Shown here piece by piece: positions 7,867 through 15,501 of a stretch of 15,870 nt of DNA (the first letter of the stretch is position 1; each line of letters opens with the position of its first letter). The position numbers and the translations under genes were made by a program. The notes below the pieces were generated by a model that ran no database searches, was not told where the DNA came from, and was given only the letters and a program-made list of their open reading frames with translations. The stretch spans positions 1-15,870 of the forward strand of contig JAURGS010000032.1 in NCBI GenBank assembly GCA_030833685.1, read 5' to 3'. The stretch is from Rhodoferax sp. (GTDB taxonomy: Bacteria > Pseudomonadota > Gammaproteobacteria > Burkholderiales > Burkholderiaceae_C).

Positions 7867-7895
7867 AAAAAAGGCCTGCAAAAGCAGGCCTTTTT
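7867..7895. terminator. Bidirectional intrinsic terminator between lspA and the quinone oxidoreductase gene
   Basis: AGGCCTGC (7872-7879) and GCAGGCCT (7884-7891) pair perfectly around an AAAA loop. The stem is extended by A residues on the left (from 7867) pairing with T residues on the right (to 7895). A T-run follows the hairpin in either reading direction, so it can stop transcription from lspA (plus) and from the convergent oxidoreductase gene (minus), whose stop codons lie at 7803 and 7914. Confidence 0.9.
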
Positions 7896-7913
7896 GTTGA
7901 TTAACCCCGATCG

Positions 7914-8909
7914 TCAAAGTGTCAGGATCGTGCAGCCGGTGGTCTTACGTGCCTCCAGGGCCGTATGCGCCTGGCGAACGTCCTCAAGCTTAAAGGTCTG
8001 GTCAATCTGAATCTTGACTTTGCCGCTGGTCACAGCGTCGAACAAGTCGTCGGCCATCATCTGCGTGGTCTCACGTGTGGCGATGTGCGTGAACAAGGTA
8101 GGCCGTGTCACATAGACCGAACCTTTGGCCGCCAGCATGTTCACGTCCACCGGATCAACCTTGCCCGAGGCATTGCCAAAAACAGCCATCAGGCCGAATG
8201 GCCGCAGGCAGTCCAGCGATTTCAGGAATGTGTCTTTGCCGACTGAGTCATAGACGGCCTTGACACCCTTGCCACCCGTGATTTCCTTGACGCGGGCCAC
8301 AAAATCCTCGGTGTTGTAGTTGATGACAAAAGAGGCACCATTGGCCTTGGCCAGTTCGCACTTGGCGTCGGAGCCGGCGGTGCCAATGAGCTGCAAGCCC
8401 ATGGCCTTTGCCCATTGGCAAGCGATCAAGCCAACACCGCCTGCAGCGGCGTGAAAGAGAACAAAGTCCCCCGCCTTCAATCCGCCTTGAGGCTGGGTGC
8501 GCTTGAGCAGGTACTGCACGGTCAGGCCTTTGAGCATCATGGCTGCACCGGTCTCAAACGAGATCTCGTCAGGCAGTTTGCACACAGTCTTGGCTGGCAT
8601 CACGCGCAAGTCGCAGTAACTGCCGGGGGGCTGGCTGGCGTAGGCCGCGCGGTCACCCACCTTCAGATGCGTCACACCCTCGCCAACCGCCTCGATCACA
8701 CCCGAGGCCTCCATGCCCAATTGCAAAGGCATCGGCAGTTTGTACAAACCGTCGCGCTGGTAGATGTCAATGAAATTCAAGCCCACTGCTTTGTGCCGGA
8801 TGCGGATTTCACCAGGGCCGGGTTCACCCACCTGAACCTCGACTAATTTAAGCTCTTCGGGGCCACCGTTCTGGTCGATGCGGATGGCGCGGGAAGTCTG
8901 CTGGCTCAT
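7914..8909 (-). CDS. NADPH:quinone oxidoreductase (zinc-free medium-chain dehydrogenase family)
   Basis: A 331-residue member of the quinone oxidoreductase branch of the medium-chain dehydrogenase/reductase superfamily, expected to reduce quinones or similar enones with NADPH in the cytoplasm. Typical features are NFIDIYQRDGLY (45-56), GMEASG (65-70), VGDRAAY (84-90), the cofactor loop AAAGGVG (154-160) in the Rossmann fold, and a C-terminal KTTGCTILTL. The Cys/His zinc ligands of alcohol dehydrogenases are absent, as expected for this branch. The start is ATG 8907-8909, preceded by AGGAGA at 8914-8919; an in-frame ATG 39 bases upstream gives residues that do not look like the family. A single gene, it is divergent from the DMT transporter gene and convergent with lspA, ending at the shared terminator. 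It resembles E. coli QorA, but the true substrate is unknown. Confidence 0.93.
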   Translation of the reverse strand: MSQQTSRAIRIDQNGGPEELKLVEVQVGEPGPGEIRIRHKAVGLNFIDIYQRDGLYKLPMPLQLGMEASGVIEAVGEGVTHLKVGDRAAYASQPPGSYCDLRVMPAKTVCKLPDEISFETGAAMMLKGLTVQYLLKRTQPQGGLKAGDFVLFHAAAGGVGLIACQWAKAMGLQLIGTAGSDAKCELAKANGASFVINYNTEDFVARVKEITGGKGVKAVYDSVGKDTFLKSLDCLRPFGLMAVFGNASGKVDPVDVNMLAAKGSVYVTRPTLFTHIATRETTQMMADDLFDAVTSGKVKIQIDQTFKLEDVRQAHTALEARKTTGCTILTL

Positions 8910-9032
8910 GTTCTCTCCTGTTGCTTTGAAAAACCGTGATGTTGCCACGAATACGATCAGCCCTCTCAGCCACGCCCCCGCTTTGCTGACAAAATGTGGG
9001 CCGGCGGTCCGGCGGCTGCCCCAGCGCAGCCC

Positions 9033-9938
9033 ATGAGCACACCCAAAATCACCCCCACTGCCGCGCTTTTACTGACACTGGCACCTGTGCTGTGGGCTGG
9101 CAATGCCGTCCTGGGGCGCGTGGTCTCCGGCATGGTGTCTCCCATGACCCTCAATGCACTGCGCTGGCTGGTGGCGCTGATTATTTTGCTGCCCATGGCC
9201 AGTTGGGTGCTCAGGCGCGACAGCCCGTTGTGGCGCAACTGGCGGCGCATCGCAGCCCTGGCGGTGTTGAGCGTGGGCACTTACAACGCCCTGCTCTACC
9301 TGGCGCTGCACACCTCCACTGCGATTAACGTCACACTGGTGGCCTCGATCACACCGGTGTGGATGCTGCTCATCGGAAGGATTTTCTTTGCGCAAGCCAT
9401 CAGCAAGCGCCAGTGGGCTGGCGCTGCCATGTCCATCATCGGCGTGATGGTGGTCTTAAGCCGGGGGCAATGGGCGGTGTTGGCGAGCATCCAACTGGTC
9501 CCGGGTGACCTCTACGTCTTGATCGCAGCTGCGGCCTGGGCCTACTACAGCTGGATGCTGGCGCATCCCACCACAGAGCCGGCCAGCATCCGCTACAACT
9601 GGTCGGCGTTCCTGGTTGCGCAAATCATACTGGGCATGACCTGGTCAATCGCTCTGGCTGGCGGCGAGTGGGCGCTGGGCCTGGGTCACCTCGAGGTGAA
9701 CTGGACTGTTGCGCTGATCATTCTTTATGTCGCCGTCGGCCCCGCCATCCTGGCTTACCGGGCCTGGGGTGCGGGCGTGGCACGGGCGGGCCCATCAGTG
9801 GCGGGTTTTTTCACCAACCTCACACCACTGTTCACCGCCCTGCTCTCCAGCCTGTTTCTCGGAGAGCCGCCCCACTTCTACCACGCGGTGGCGTTTGTAC
9901 TGATTGCTGGCGGCATATTGGTCTCATCACACCGCTAA
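9033..9938 (+). CDS. DMT-family (EamA-type) transporter
   Basis: A 301-residue inner-membrane protein with about ten hydrophobic segments in two EamA repeats (roughly residues 8-140 and 155-300). The first repeat contains LLLTLAPVLWAGNAVLGR and the second YVLIAAAAWAYYSW and FFTNLTPLFTALLSSLFLGE, all characteristic of the drug/metabolite transporter family. Members export amino acids or other small metabolites, but the substrate cannot be inferred. Two starts are possible: ATG 9033 (MSTPKIT..., typical for the family) and ATG 8994 (13 residues more, MWAGGPAAAP...). Neither has a good ribosome binding site; 9033 is preferred because hydrophobic segment 1 then begins near the N-terminus. The gene is flanked by a divergent oxidoreductase and a convergent short-chain dehydrogenase 21 bases away, with no terminator visible between. 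It appears to be a single-gene unit. Confidence 0.9.
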   Translation: MSTPKITPTAALLLTLAPVLWAGNAVLGRVVSGMVSPMTLNALRWLVALIILLPMASWVLRRDSPLWRNWRRIAALAVLSVGTYNALLYLALHTSTAINVTLVASITPVWMLLIGRIFFAQAISKRQWAGAAMSIIGVMVVLSRGQWAVLASIQLVPGDLYVLIAAAAWAYYSWMLAHPTTEPASIRYNWSAFLVAQIILGMTWSIALAGGEWALGLGHLEVNWTVALIILYVAVGPAILAYRAWGAGVARAGPSVAGFFTNLTPLFTALLSSLFLGEPPHFYHAVAFVLIAGGILVSSHR

Positions 9939-9959
9939 GGTGTTATGGCCGCCAAGAGG

Positions 9960-10751
9960 TCAGAACGTGCCTGGGTAAGCACCGCCGTCGGCCAAGATGT
10001 TCTGACCGGTTAAATAGGCTGCCTGCTGGCTGCACAAAAACGCGCAGATGGCACCAAACTCCTGGGCATTGCCAAAGCGTTTGGCTGGGATGCCCTGGCG
10101 TCGGGCCGCAGCAACCTCATCCATACTTTTACCCGTCTTGGCCGAAGCGCCCTGCAGAGTCGTGCGCAAGCGATCGGTGTCGAATGCGCCAGGCAACAAA
10201 TTATTGATGGTCACGCCTTTGGCAGCCAGTGGGCTGCGTGACAGGCCAGCGACAAATCCTGTCAAACCGCTGCGCGCGCCATTGGACAGCGCCAGCACAT
10301 CAATGGGCGACTTCACCGAACTCGACGTGATGTTGATGATCCGGCCGAAACCGCGCTCTGACATGCCCGCCACCGTTGCCTTGATCAACTCGATTGGCGT
10401 GAGCATGTTGGCATCCACGGCGCGCACCCAGTCGTCCCGCGTAAAGGCCAGTGAGTCCCCGGTGGGCGGGCCACCCGCGTTGGTCACCACAATGTCAAAG
10501 TCGCGCCGTTTGGCAAACACCGCAGCACGGCCACTCTCGGTCGTGATATCGGCTGCGACATGCTCAACCGTCGCGCCTGTTGTGGCGCCGATTTTGGCTA
10601 AATCGGCTGCAGATTTTTCCAGTACCGCAGGGTCGCGCGAGACCATCACAACATGCACACCCTCAGCCACCAGCGCTTGCGCACAACCAAATCCAAGGCC
10701 TCGGCTTGCACCGCAAACCAACGCCCACTTACCCGCAATTCCTAAATCCAT
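9960..10751 (-). CDS. Divergent short-chain dehydrogenase/reductase lacking the YxxxK motif
   Basis: A 263-residue Rossmann-fold protein of the SDR family. The dinucleotide-binding loop GASRGLGFG (14-22), NAGG (91-94), the Asn of DANM (N115), ITSSS (141-145) and the C-terminal LADGGAYPG (253-261) are all in place. The catalytic Tyr-x-x-x-Lys is not: the aligned segment is LSNGARSGLTGF, with Ser156 and Arg160 at the Tyr and Lys positions. Many annotated 3-oxoacyl-ACP reductases look similar overall, but without the Tyr the usual hydride-transfer chemistry is doubtful. The start is ATG 10749-10751, with AAGGGAA as ribosome binding site at about 10756-10762. It is the last gene of the minus-strand run, 46 bases after the DMT transporter gene, and converges on another DMT gene. 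Function unknown beyond the fold. Confidence 0.85.
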   Translation of the reverse strand: MDLGIAGKWALVCGASRGLGFGCAQALVAEGVHVVMVSRDPAVLEKSAADLAKIGATTGATVEHVAADITTESGRAAVFAKRRDFDIVVTNAGGPPTGDSLAFTRDDWVRAVDANMLTPIELIKATVAGMSERGFGRIINITSSSVKSPIDVLALSNGARSGLTGFVAGLSRSPLAAKGVTINNLLPGAFDTDRLRTTLQGASAKTGKSMDEVAAARRQGIPAKRFGNAQEFGAICAFLCSQQAAYLTGQNILADGGAYPGTF

Positions 10752-10797
10752 ACGATTTCCCTTTTATTTCGACTCGCCACCATGAATCAGACCGATT

Positions 10798-11730
10798 CTA
10801 TGAAACGCCGCGTGTCGTGACCTTGGGTGTTGCTCGACGCGTGCTCACCACGAACACGCCCGCAATGACCAATACGCTACCCGCCACCAACCAGGCTGTA
10901 AACGGCTCGCCCAGCAAAACCACGCCCATCAGAATCGTTGACAAGGGACCGACCATGCCGGTCTGCGCCGTCAGGCTGGCACCGATTCGCTCCACCGCCA
11001 TCATCACCATCAACACCGGCGCTACTGTACAGACGGTAGCATTCAAGACCGATAGCCAGATCACTTCGGGTGCGACCACCGCTGCACTCATTGGGCGCAG
11101 CACGACAAATTGCAACAAACATAAGACGCAAGCCACCGTAGTGGCCAGTCCGACCAAGCGCAGCGAACCCAGACGCTTGACCAGCTCCGCGCTAAAGCTA
11201 AGGTAGACCGCGTAACTCAAGGCGCTGCCAAAAACCAGTGCCGCACCCAGCAGGGTTTGTGCACCTTCGAGCCGGATCTCGTGGCCAAACACCAGCACAA
11301 CACCGCTGTAGCTGATCATCATGCCAACCGCCTGTCGGCAGCTGATCTGCTTGTGGTGCAGCACCCAGGCCAATAACAACACCAGGGTGGGGTTGAGGTA
11401 CAGAATCAGCCGCTCCAGGGAAGCACTGATGTAAACCAAGCCCGCAAAGTCAAGAAAGCTTGCCAGGTAGTACCCGGCAAAGCCCAGTCCCGCCACAGCC
11501 CAGGCGTCTTGCCGGCTGAGGGGGGCTTTGCCTCGGCTGGCCCACCAACTCATGACCAGAAAAATCGGCAATGCAAACAACATGCGGTACATGATCAGCG
11601 TCACTGCATCGACATCGTAGCGGTAGGCCAATTTGATGATGATCGCTTTACCGCTAAAGGCCACAGAACCCAGCGTAGCCAAAGCCAGGCCGATAGCCAG
11701 CGACTTGGACTGCAGTTGATCGCTGTTCAT
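10798..11730 (-). CDS. DMT-family (EamA-type) transporter
   Basis: A 310-residue inner-membrane transporter with about ten hydrophobic segments in two EamA repeats. The first repeat covers about residues 12-143, including GLVYISASLERLILYLNPTL; the second covers about 157-295, including GPLSTILMGVVLLGEPFTAW. A short basic tail (STRRATPK) follows the last segment. It shows little obvious similarity to the other DMT protein in the window, so the two are not a recent duplication. The start ATG overlaps the stop of the spermidine-synthase-like gene by four bases (ATGA), a sign of translational coupling. The pairing hints that it may export a product related to that enzyme, but this is only a guess; DMT substrates cannot be read from sequence. 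Confidence 0.9.
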   Translation of the reverse strand: MNSDQLQSKSLAIGLALATLGSVAFSGKAIIIKLAYRYDVDAVTLIMYRMLFALPIFLVMSWWASRGKAPLSRQDAWAVAGLGFAGYYLASFLDFAGLVYISASLERLILYLNPTLVLLLAWVLHHKQISCRQAVGMMISYSGVVLVFGHEIRLEGAQTLLGAALVFGSALSYAVYLSFSAELVKRLGSLRLVGLATTVACVLCLLQFVVLRPMSAAVVAPEVIWLSVLNATVCTVAPVLMVMMAVERIGASLTAQTGMVGPLSTILMGVVLLGEPFTAWLVAGSVLVIAGVFVVSTRRATPKVTTRGVS

Positions 11731-12491
11731 GACGCCAGGGGCTTAAAGATACGGGCCCACTTGCGCGCAGGCAGATCCCATTGGCGCTCGATCTCCAGCG
11801 CGCGGCTGCTCATCAGGGCAGGCTTGGGGCCGCCTGCACTGCGCTGGGCCAGCACCACGGTATTGCCCTCGCGCGTGGGCTTGAAAGACCACAAGCTCTC
11901 AGCCCCAAAAGCAGACGCCATTTTTTCAACACTGCGCTGAAAACTCGACGCCCGGCCAAACAGATTGACCGTCATGCATCCATCCGCTGAAAGAAGACGC
12001 CGACAGTGTTCATAAAAAGAAACACTATCGAGCACCGGTGCGGCAGCCTCCTGATCGTACAAGTCCACCTGCAGGGCATCGATACGACCCCACCAGCGCT
12101 CTGATTGGATCTCCCGCGCTGCGTCGGCCAACACCACCTGCTGGCGCAAACCATCTGCGGGCAAGGCGAACCACATATGGCAGGCCTGTAAGACCAGGGG
12201 GTTGCATTCGATGGCCACAGTTTTCATCCTGAGCCGCTTGGCACAAAACTTGGTCAGTGCGCCCGCGCCCAGTCCGAGCTGCATGGCTTGACGCTTGGGC
12301 ACTGTTGCCGCATCCATAAATAAGAGCCAAGCCATCATGCGCTGAACATATTCGTGCACCAAACGCAGGGGATCATCCAGATCCATCGAGCCTTGTATCC
12401 AGGGCGTACCCAGATGCAGGTGTCTGATCGACCCCTCCTCTGAGAAGTCTACTGGCGGCAAGGCCGATCGCGCTGGGCTCACAGTGCTCAC
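11727..12491 (-). CDS. Spermidine-synthase-like SAM-fold protein
   Basis: A 254-residue protein with a class I methyltransferase fold of the spermidine synthase type. Motif I is QLGLGAGALTKF (71-82), the acidic residue that would contact the nucleoside ribose is E95 in AIECNP, and QVDLYD (141-146) corresponds to the catalytic Asp region. The N-terminal part is short (PPVDFSEEGSIRHLHLG, then IQGSMDLDDP), so the beta-hairpin domain of true spermidine synthases is reduced. Putrescine-binding residues are not confirmable by eye. No ATG fits; the preferred start is GTG 12489-12491, 13 bases after the tatD-type gene stop. GTG 12480-12482 is an alternative, and longer starts would overlap tatD. No SpeD-type decarboxylase gene is adjacent. 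Aminopropyl transfer is therefore uncertain, and a methyltransferase or non-catalytic role is equally possible. Its stop overlaps the DMT transporter start. Confidence 0.8.
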   Translation of the reverse strand: MSTVSPARSALPPVDFSEEGSIRHLHLGTPWIQGSMDLDDPLRLVHEYVQRMMAWLLFMDAATVPKRQAMQLGLGAGALTKFCAKRLRMKTVAIECNPLVLQACHMWFALPADGLRQQVVLADAAREIQSERWWGRIDALQVDLYDQEAAAPVLDSVSFYEHCRRLLSADGCMTVNLFGRASSFQRSVEKMASAFGAESLWSFKPTREGNTVVLAQRSAGGPKPALMSSRALEIERQWDLPARKWARIFKPLAS

Positions 12492-12504
12492 TTCAACAAA
12501 GTCA

Positions 12505-13398
12505 TCAATGCGCGTGCTGCGCCACAGCGCCAGCCGTACCCAACAGCGCTGCCAGTCGCGGCAGGGCCTCACACGCGTTGATGCAGGTGGCTCGTGCGAA
12601 CTCATCAACCGGGGTATCACGAAGCGAGGCGAGTACTGCTCCAATGCGGGGCAGCTCGCTTGGGCTGTTGACGCCTTGGGCCTGGCCAGACTCGCGCGCA
12701 TGGGCCTGCACATAAAGCCACTGCGGCGCAATGTCTGGCGCATCGGTCTCGACAACAATGCTGTGCACATCGACGGCGCGAAGCAAGCTGCGAAGACGCG
12801 TGGCACGCTCAAACGTGGCAGCACCGCCAAAACCTAACTTCATGCCCAGGGCGACGATTGATGCCGCTTGCTGCTGGCTGCCACTGAAAGCATGGGCAAT
12901 GCCGCGCCAGCGCCCTGCGCCGGGCAACGCTGCTCGCAGATGCGCATGAACTGCATCCTCAGCGCGACGGCTGTGTAAGACCACCGGCAGGTCAAAGCGG
13001 CGGGCCAAAGCCAGCTGCGCTTTGAAAAAAGCAATCTGCTTAGCGCGCAGGGGCTCCCGGCAGAGCTCAGGCACAAAAAAATCCAGGCCAATCTCTCCCA
13101 CAGCCAGCAGATGCGGATCATCGATGTGTTGTTGCAGAGCGCGCTCCAGGCACGCCAGTGCATCATCAGCGGCATCGGCCACATACAAAGGGTGGACGCC
13201 CAGGCAGTAGCCATCGCCATGGGCATGCGCCAGCCTTCGCACAGCATCAAAGGTCTGCACGCTCACCGCAGGCAACACACAGCAGCGCACGCCCGCTTGC
13301 GCTGCACGCTGGCGCTCGCGAGCCGCGTGCTGGCCAAATTCCGCTGCATCCAAATGGCAATGGGTGTCAACCCAGCCCAGGTCACACTCAACGCTCAT
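12505..13398 (-). CDS. TatD-family metal-dependent hydrolase
   Basis: A 297-residue amidohydrolase-fold protein of the TatD family, whose members are metal-dependent DNases or related hydrolases. Metal ligands are visible: DTHCHLD (H13, H15), VGEIGLDFF (E102), VVLHSR (H142), IAHAFSG (H169) and VVETDAP (D219). NSPSELP (244-250) matches the conserved segment that follows. The ATG at 13396-13398 is chosen because it brings the HxH motif close to the N-terminus as in the family; an ATG five codons upstream is also possible. The start lies within the last codons of lolD (11-base overlap), so translation is probably coupled. The protein is slightly longer than the usual ~260-270 residues, mainly through its C-terminal part. 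The exact substrate is unknown, and the gene lacks the tatABC context. Confidence 0.92.
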   Translation of the reverse strand: MSVECDLGWVDTHCHLDAAEFGQHAARERQRAAQAGVRCCVLPAVSVQTFDAVRRLAHAHGDGYCLGVHPLYVADAADDALACLERALQQHIDDPHLLAVGEIGLDFFVPELCREPLRAKQIAFFKAQLALARRFDLPVVLHSRRAEDAVHAHLRAALPGAGRWRGIAHAFSGSQQQAASIVALGMKLGFGGAATFERATRLRSLLRAVDVHSIVVETDAPDIAPQWLYVQAHARESGQAQGVNSPSELPRIGAVLASLRDTPVDEFARATCINACEALPRLAALLGTAGAVAQHAH

Positions 13399-14110
13399 GA
13401 ACCAGTTGCCCATGAACCAGGCGCGCCTGACGCTCACAGCGCGCAGCCAAAACAGGGTCGTGCGTGACCACCACAAAAGCGGTTCCATGGCTCTGCGCCA
13501 AGCGCAGCATCAGGTCGAACACCTGTTTGGCCGTGCCGTCGTCGAGATTGCCGGTAGGCTCATCGGCAAGCACACAGGCCGGGCGTGTCACCAAGCCGCG
13601 CGCGATCGCCACACGCTGGCGCTCGCCACCCGAGAGCTCCGACGGTCGGTGCAGGGTGCGATCTGCCAAGCCCACCTGCTCGAGCAAAACCGACGCTTGC
13701 GCCAGGGCCTCCTGACGATCCATGCGCCGCACCAACAAGGGCATGGCCACATTTTCCAGGGCATTGAATTCCGGCAACAGATGGTGAAACTGGTAAACAA
13801 AGCCCAGGTACTGGTTGCGCAGGCGCCCTTGCTGTGACGGCCCCTGAGCCGTCAGGTCAATGCCCATGAGATGAACGCTGCCACTGCTGGGTTGATCCAG
13901 ACCGCCCAGCAAATGCAAAAGCGTGCTTTTGCCCGAGCCAGACGCACCCACAACTGCCAGCGTGTCGCCAGCGTGTACCACCAAGTCCAGGTCGCGCAGC
14001 ACGGTCACATCCAGCAGACCTTCTTGAAAGCGCCGACCCAAACCTCGGGCGACTAAAACGGCCTGGCGTTGATCCCCTTGGCCACCCGCATTGACCACTG
14101 CTTCACTCAT
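13388..14110 (-). CDS. lolD: Lipoprotein-releasing system ATP-binding protein LolD
   Basis: The cytoplasmic ATPase of the Lol ABC transporter, which extracts mature lipoproteins from the inner membrane and hands them to LolA. It has 240 residues. Walker A is GASGSGKST (55-63), the Q-loop is YLGFVYQFHHLLPEF with Q107 (the QFHHLLPEF form is characteristic of LolD), the signature is LSGGERQR (159-166), Walker B is CVLADEP (179-185) and the switch His is H217 in VVTHD. All catalytic elements are intact. The ATG at 14108-14110 overlaps the permease stop by 8 bases (ATGAGTGA); an upstream in-frame start would run into the permease gene. The stop lies 11 bases inside the TatD-type gene. It forms a functional pair with the upstream permease. 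Confidence 0.95.
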   Translation of the reverse strand: MSEAVVNAGGQGDQRQAVLVARGLGRRFQEGLLDVTVLRDLDLVVHAGDTLAVVGASGSGKSTLLHLLGGLDQPSSGSVHLMGIDLTAQGPSQQGRLRNQYLGFVYQFHHLLPEFNALENVAMPLLVRRMDRQEALAQASVLLEQVGLADRTLHRPSELSGGERQRVAIARGLVTRPACVLADEPTGNLDDGTAKQVFDLMLRLAQSHGTAFVVVTHDPVLAARCERQARLVHGQLVHER

Positions 14111-15359
14111 AGCGCAGCGCCTGTGCTGGATTGACACGGCTGGCACGCCAGCTGGGGTAAATCGTGGCCACAAAGGCCAGCACCAGGGCAATCAAAACCA
14201 CTGGGGCAATGTCGGCCTGCTGCGGGTCGCTGGGCATGCGACTGATGAGATAGACCTCGCGCGGCAAAAAGCTGGTCTGAAGCAGGTTCTCAATCGCTGG
14301 AACGATCACGTCAATATTCAATGCCACCAGCAAGCCCAGCGCCAGGCCAGCAAGCGTACCCAGCACACCCACCATGGCACCCTGAACCATGAATATGCCC
14401 ATGATGCTCCAGGGGCTGGCTCCCAAGGTCCGCAAAATCGCGATGTCAGCGCGCTTGTCGGTGACCGTCATGACCAAGGTGCTCACCAGGTTAAAAGCCG
14501 CCACCGCCACGATCAAAGTCAGAATAATGAACATCATGCGCTTCTCGACCTGAACCGCCGCAAACCAGGTACGGTTTTGCTGGGTCCAGTCTCTGACCAC
14601 CACCGAGCTGTCCATAGCGGCTGACAACTGAGCGGCCACGGCGCTGGCTTGATGCAGGTCTTTTAAGCGCAGCCGCACACCCATCGGCCCTTCCAGGCGA
14701 AACAGACGCTGGCTATCTTCCAGGTGCATCAACATCAGGGTGGAGTCATATTCGAAATGGCCAGAATCAAAAAAGCCCAGCACCGTCATTTGCTTGACGC
14801 GTGGAACCACACCTGCCGGGGTGACCTGGCCGCTGGGCGCCAAAAGTGTGACCTTGTCACCCTCTCTCACGCCCATGCGTCGCGCCAGCTCCAAGCCCAA
14901 AATCACGCCAAAGCCGCCTGGTTTGAGAACCTGCAAGGATTGGGCGCTCATGCCCTGGGCCACGTCCGAAACCTGTGGCTCTAAGACCGGGTCAATGCCG
15001 CGAACCAAAACACCTTTGAGCTCATCTCCGCGCGCCAGCAATGCTTGGGTGGCCACAAACGGTGCCGCACCCACGACGGCAGGATTGGCCCGCAAACGCG
15101 CCATGGTCCCTGGCGCGTCGCCAAGCGCTGCGGCGTCGGCAGCGAAGACCTCGACATGCGCCACCACGCTGAGCATGCGATCGCGCACCTCTTTCTGAAA
15201 CCCGTTCATCACGCTGAGCACAATGATTAGCGCAGCCACCCCCAAGGTAATGCCAAGCATGGAGACACCTGAAATAAACGAGATGAAACCATTGCGGCGC
15301 GAGGCGCGGCCGGCGCGGGTATAGCGCCAACCCAGCAACAGCTCAAAAGGGACTTGCAT
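14103..15359 (-). CDS. lolC: Lipoprotein-releasing system permease, LolC/LolE family
   Basis: The inner-membrane subunit of the Lol ABC transporter. Its 418 residues have the LolC/E topology: one N-terminal transmembrane segment (25-51, after ELLLGWRYTR), a large periplasmic domain (about 52-275), then three segments (276-299, 319-348, 385-402). DKRADIAILRTLGAS (301-315) is the cytoplasmic coupling helix that contacts LolD. YPSWRASRVNPAQALRYE is the standard C-terminal ending. Only one permease gene accompanies lolD, whereas E. coli has separate lolC and lolE; a homodimeric (LolF-like) arrangement is possible, unless a second copy lies elsewhere. The ATG at 15357-15359 is preferred; a TTG 21 bases upstream is in frame. 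There is no clear Shine-Dalgarno sequence, and the start codon lies in an inverted repeat. It is the first gene of the minus-strand run. Confidence 0.93.
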   Translation of the reverse strand: MQVPFELLLGWRYTRAGRASRRNGFISFISGVSMLGITLGVAALIIVLSVMNGFQKEVRDRMLSVVAHVEVFAADAAALGDAPGTMARLRANPAVVGAAPFVATQALLARGDELKGVLVRGIDPVLEPQVSDVAQGMSAQSLQVLKPGGFGVILGLELARRMGVREGDKVTLLAPSGQVTPAGVVPRVKQMTVLGFFDSGHFEYDSTLMLMHLEDSQRLFRLEGPMGVRLRLKDLHQASAVAAQLSAAMDSSVVVRDWTQQNRTWFAAVQVEKRMMFIILTLIVAVAAFNLVSTLVMTVTDKRADIAILRTLGASPWSIMGIFMVQGAMVGVLGTLAGLALGLLVALNIDVIVPAIENLLQTSFLPREVYLISRMPSDPQQADIAPVVLIALVLAFVATIYPSWRASRVNPAQALRYE

Positions 15360-15429
15360 ATCGGAGGGGGCTTGAGGCAATGCCGGGCATTATCCGGCAC
15401 GCAACGCGCCCCATTCACAATCTCCGATA
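15359..15429 (-). promoter_or_regulatory. Nested inverted repeats in the lolC leader
   Basis: TATCGGAG at 15359-15366 is the exact reverse complement of CTCCGATA at 15422-15429; on the mRNA the distal arm ends at the A of the lolC start codon. Between the arms lies a second perfect stem, TGCCGG (15381-15386) with CCGGCA (15394-15399) and a 7-base loop. Folded together they would form a two-part structure masking the start region. This is seen directly in the sequence; a regulatory role is inference. Confidence 0.4.
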
Positions 15430-15473
15430 GCCAATCGGGGCGAGGCAGCACGCCAAGCAAGGCATGGGCCTCA

Positions 15474-15491
15474 GGGCCGGCACCGCGGCCC
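15474..15491 (-). terminator. GC-rich hairpin just after the TRAP permease gene
   Basis: GGGCCG (15474-15479) and CGGCCC (15486-15491) form a perfect 6-base-pair stem with a 6-base loop, 10 bases beyond the permease stop codon. No T-run follows on the minus strand, so it is not a classical intrinsic terminator. It could weaken read-through into lolC or protect the mRNA 3' end. Confidence 0.3.
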
Positions 15492-15501
15492 TACACCCAC
15501 A

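Noticed and set aside
8926..8954. TTGAAA with GAATAC 17 bases later as a promoter for the DMT transporter gene
   Set aside because: The -35 box is good, but the -10 box matches only two of six positions.
12492..12830. N-terminal extension of the spermidine-synthase-like gene into the TatD-type gene
   Set aside because: It would overlap a well-supported gene by over 300 bases, and its residues (rich in Arg, Pro and Ser) look like out-of-frame translation.
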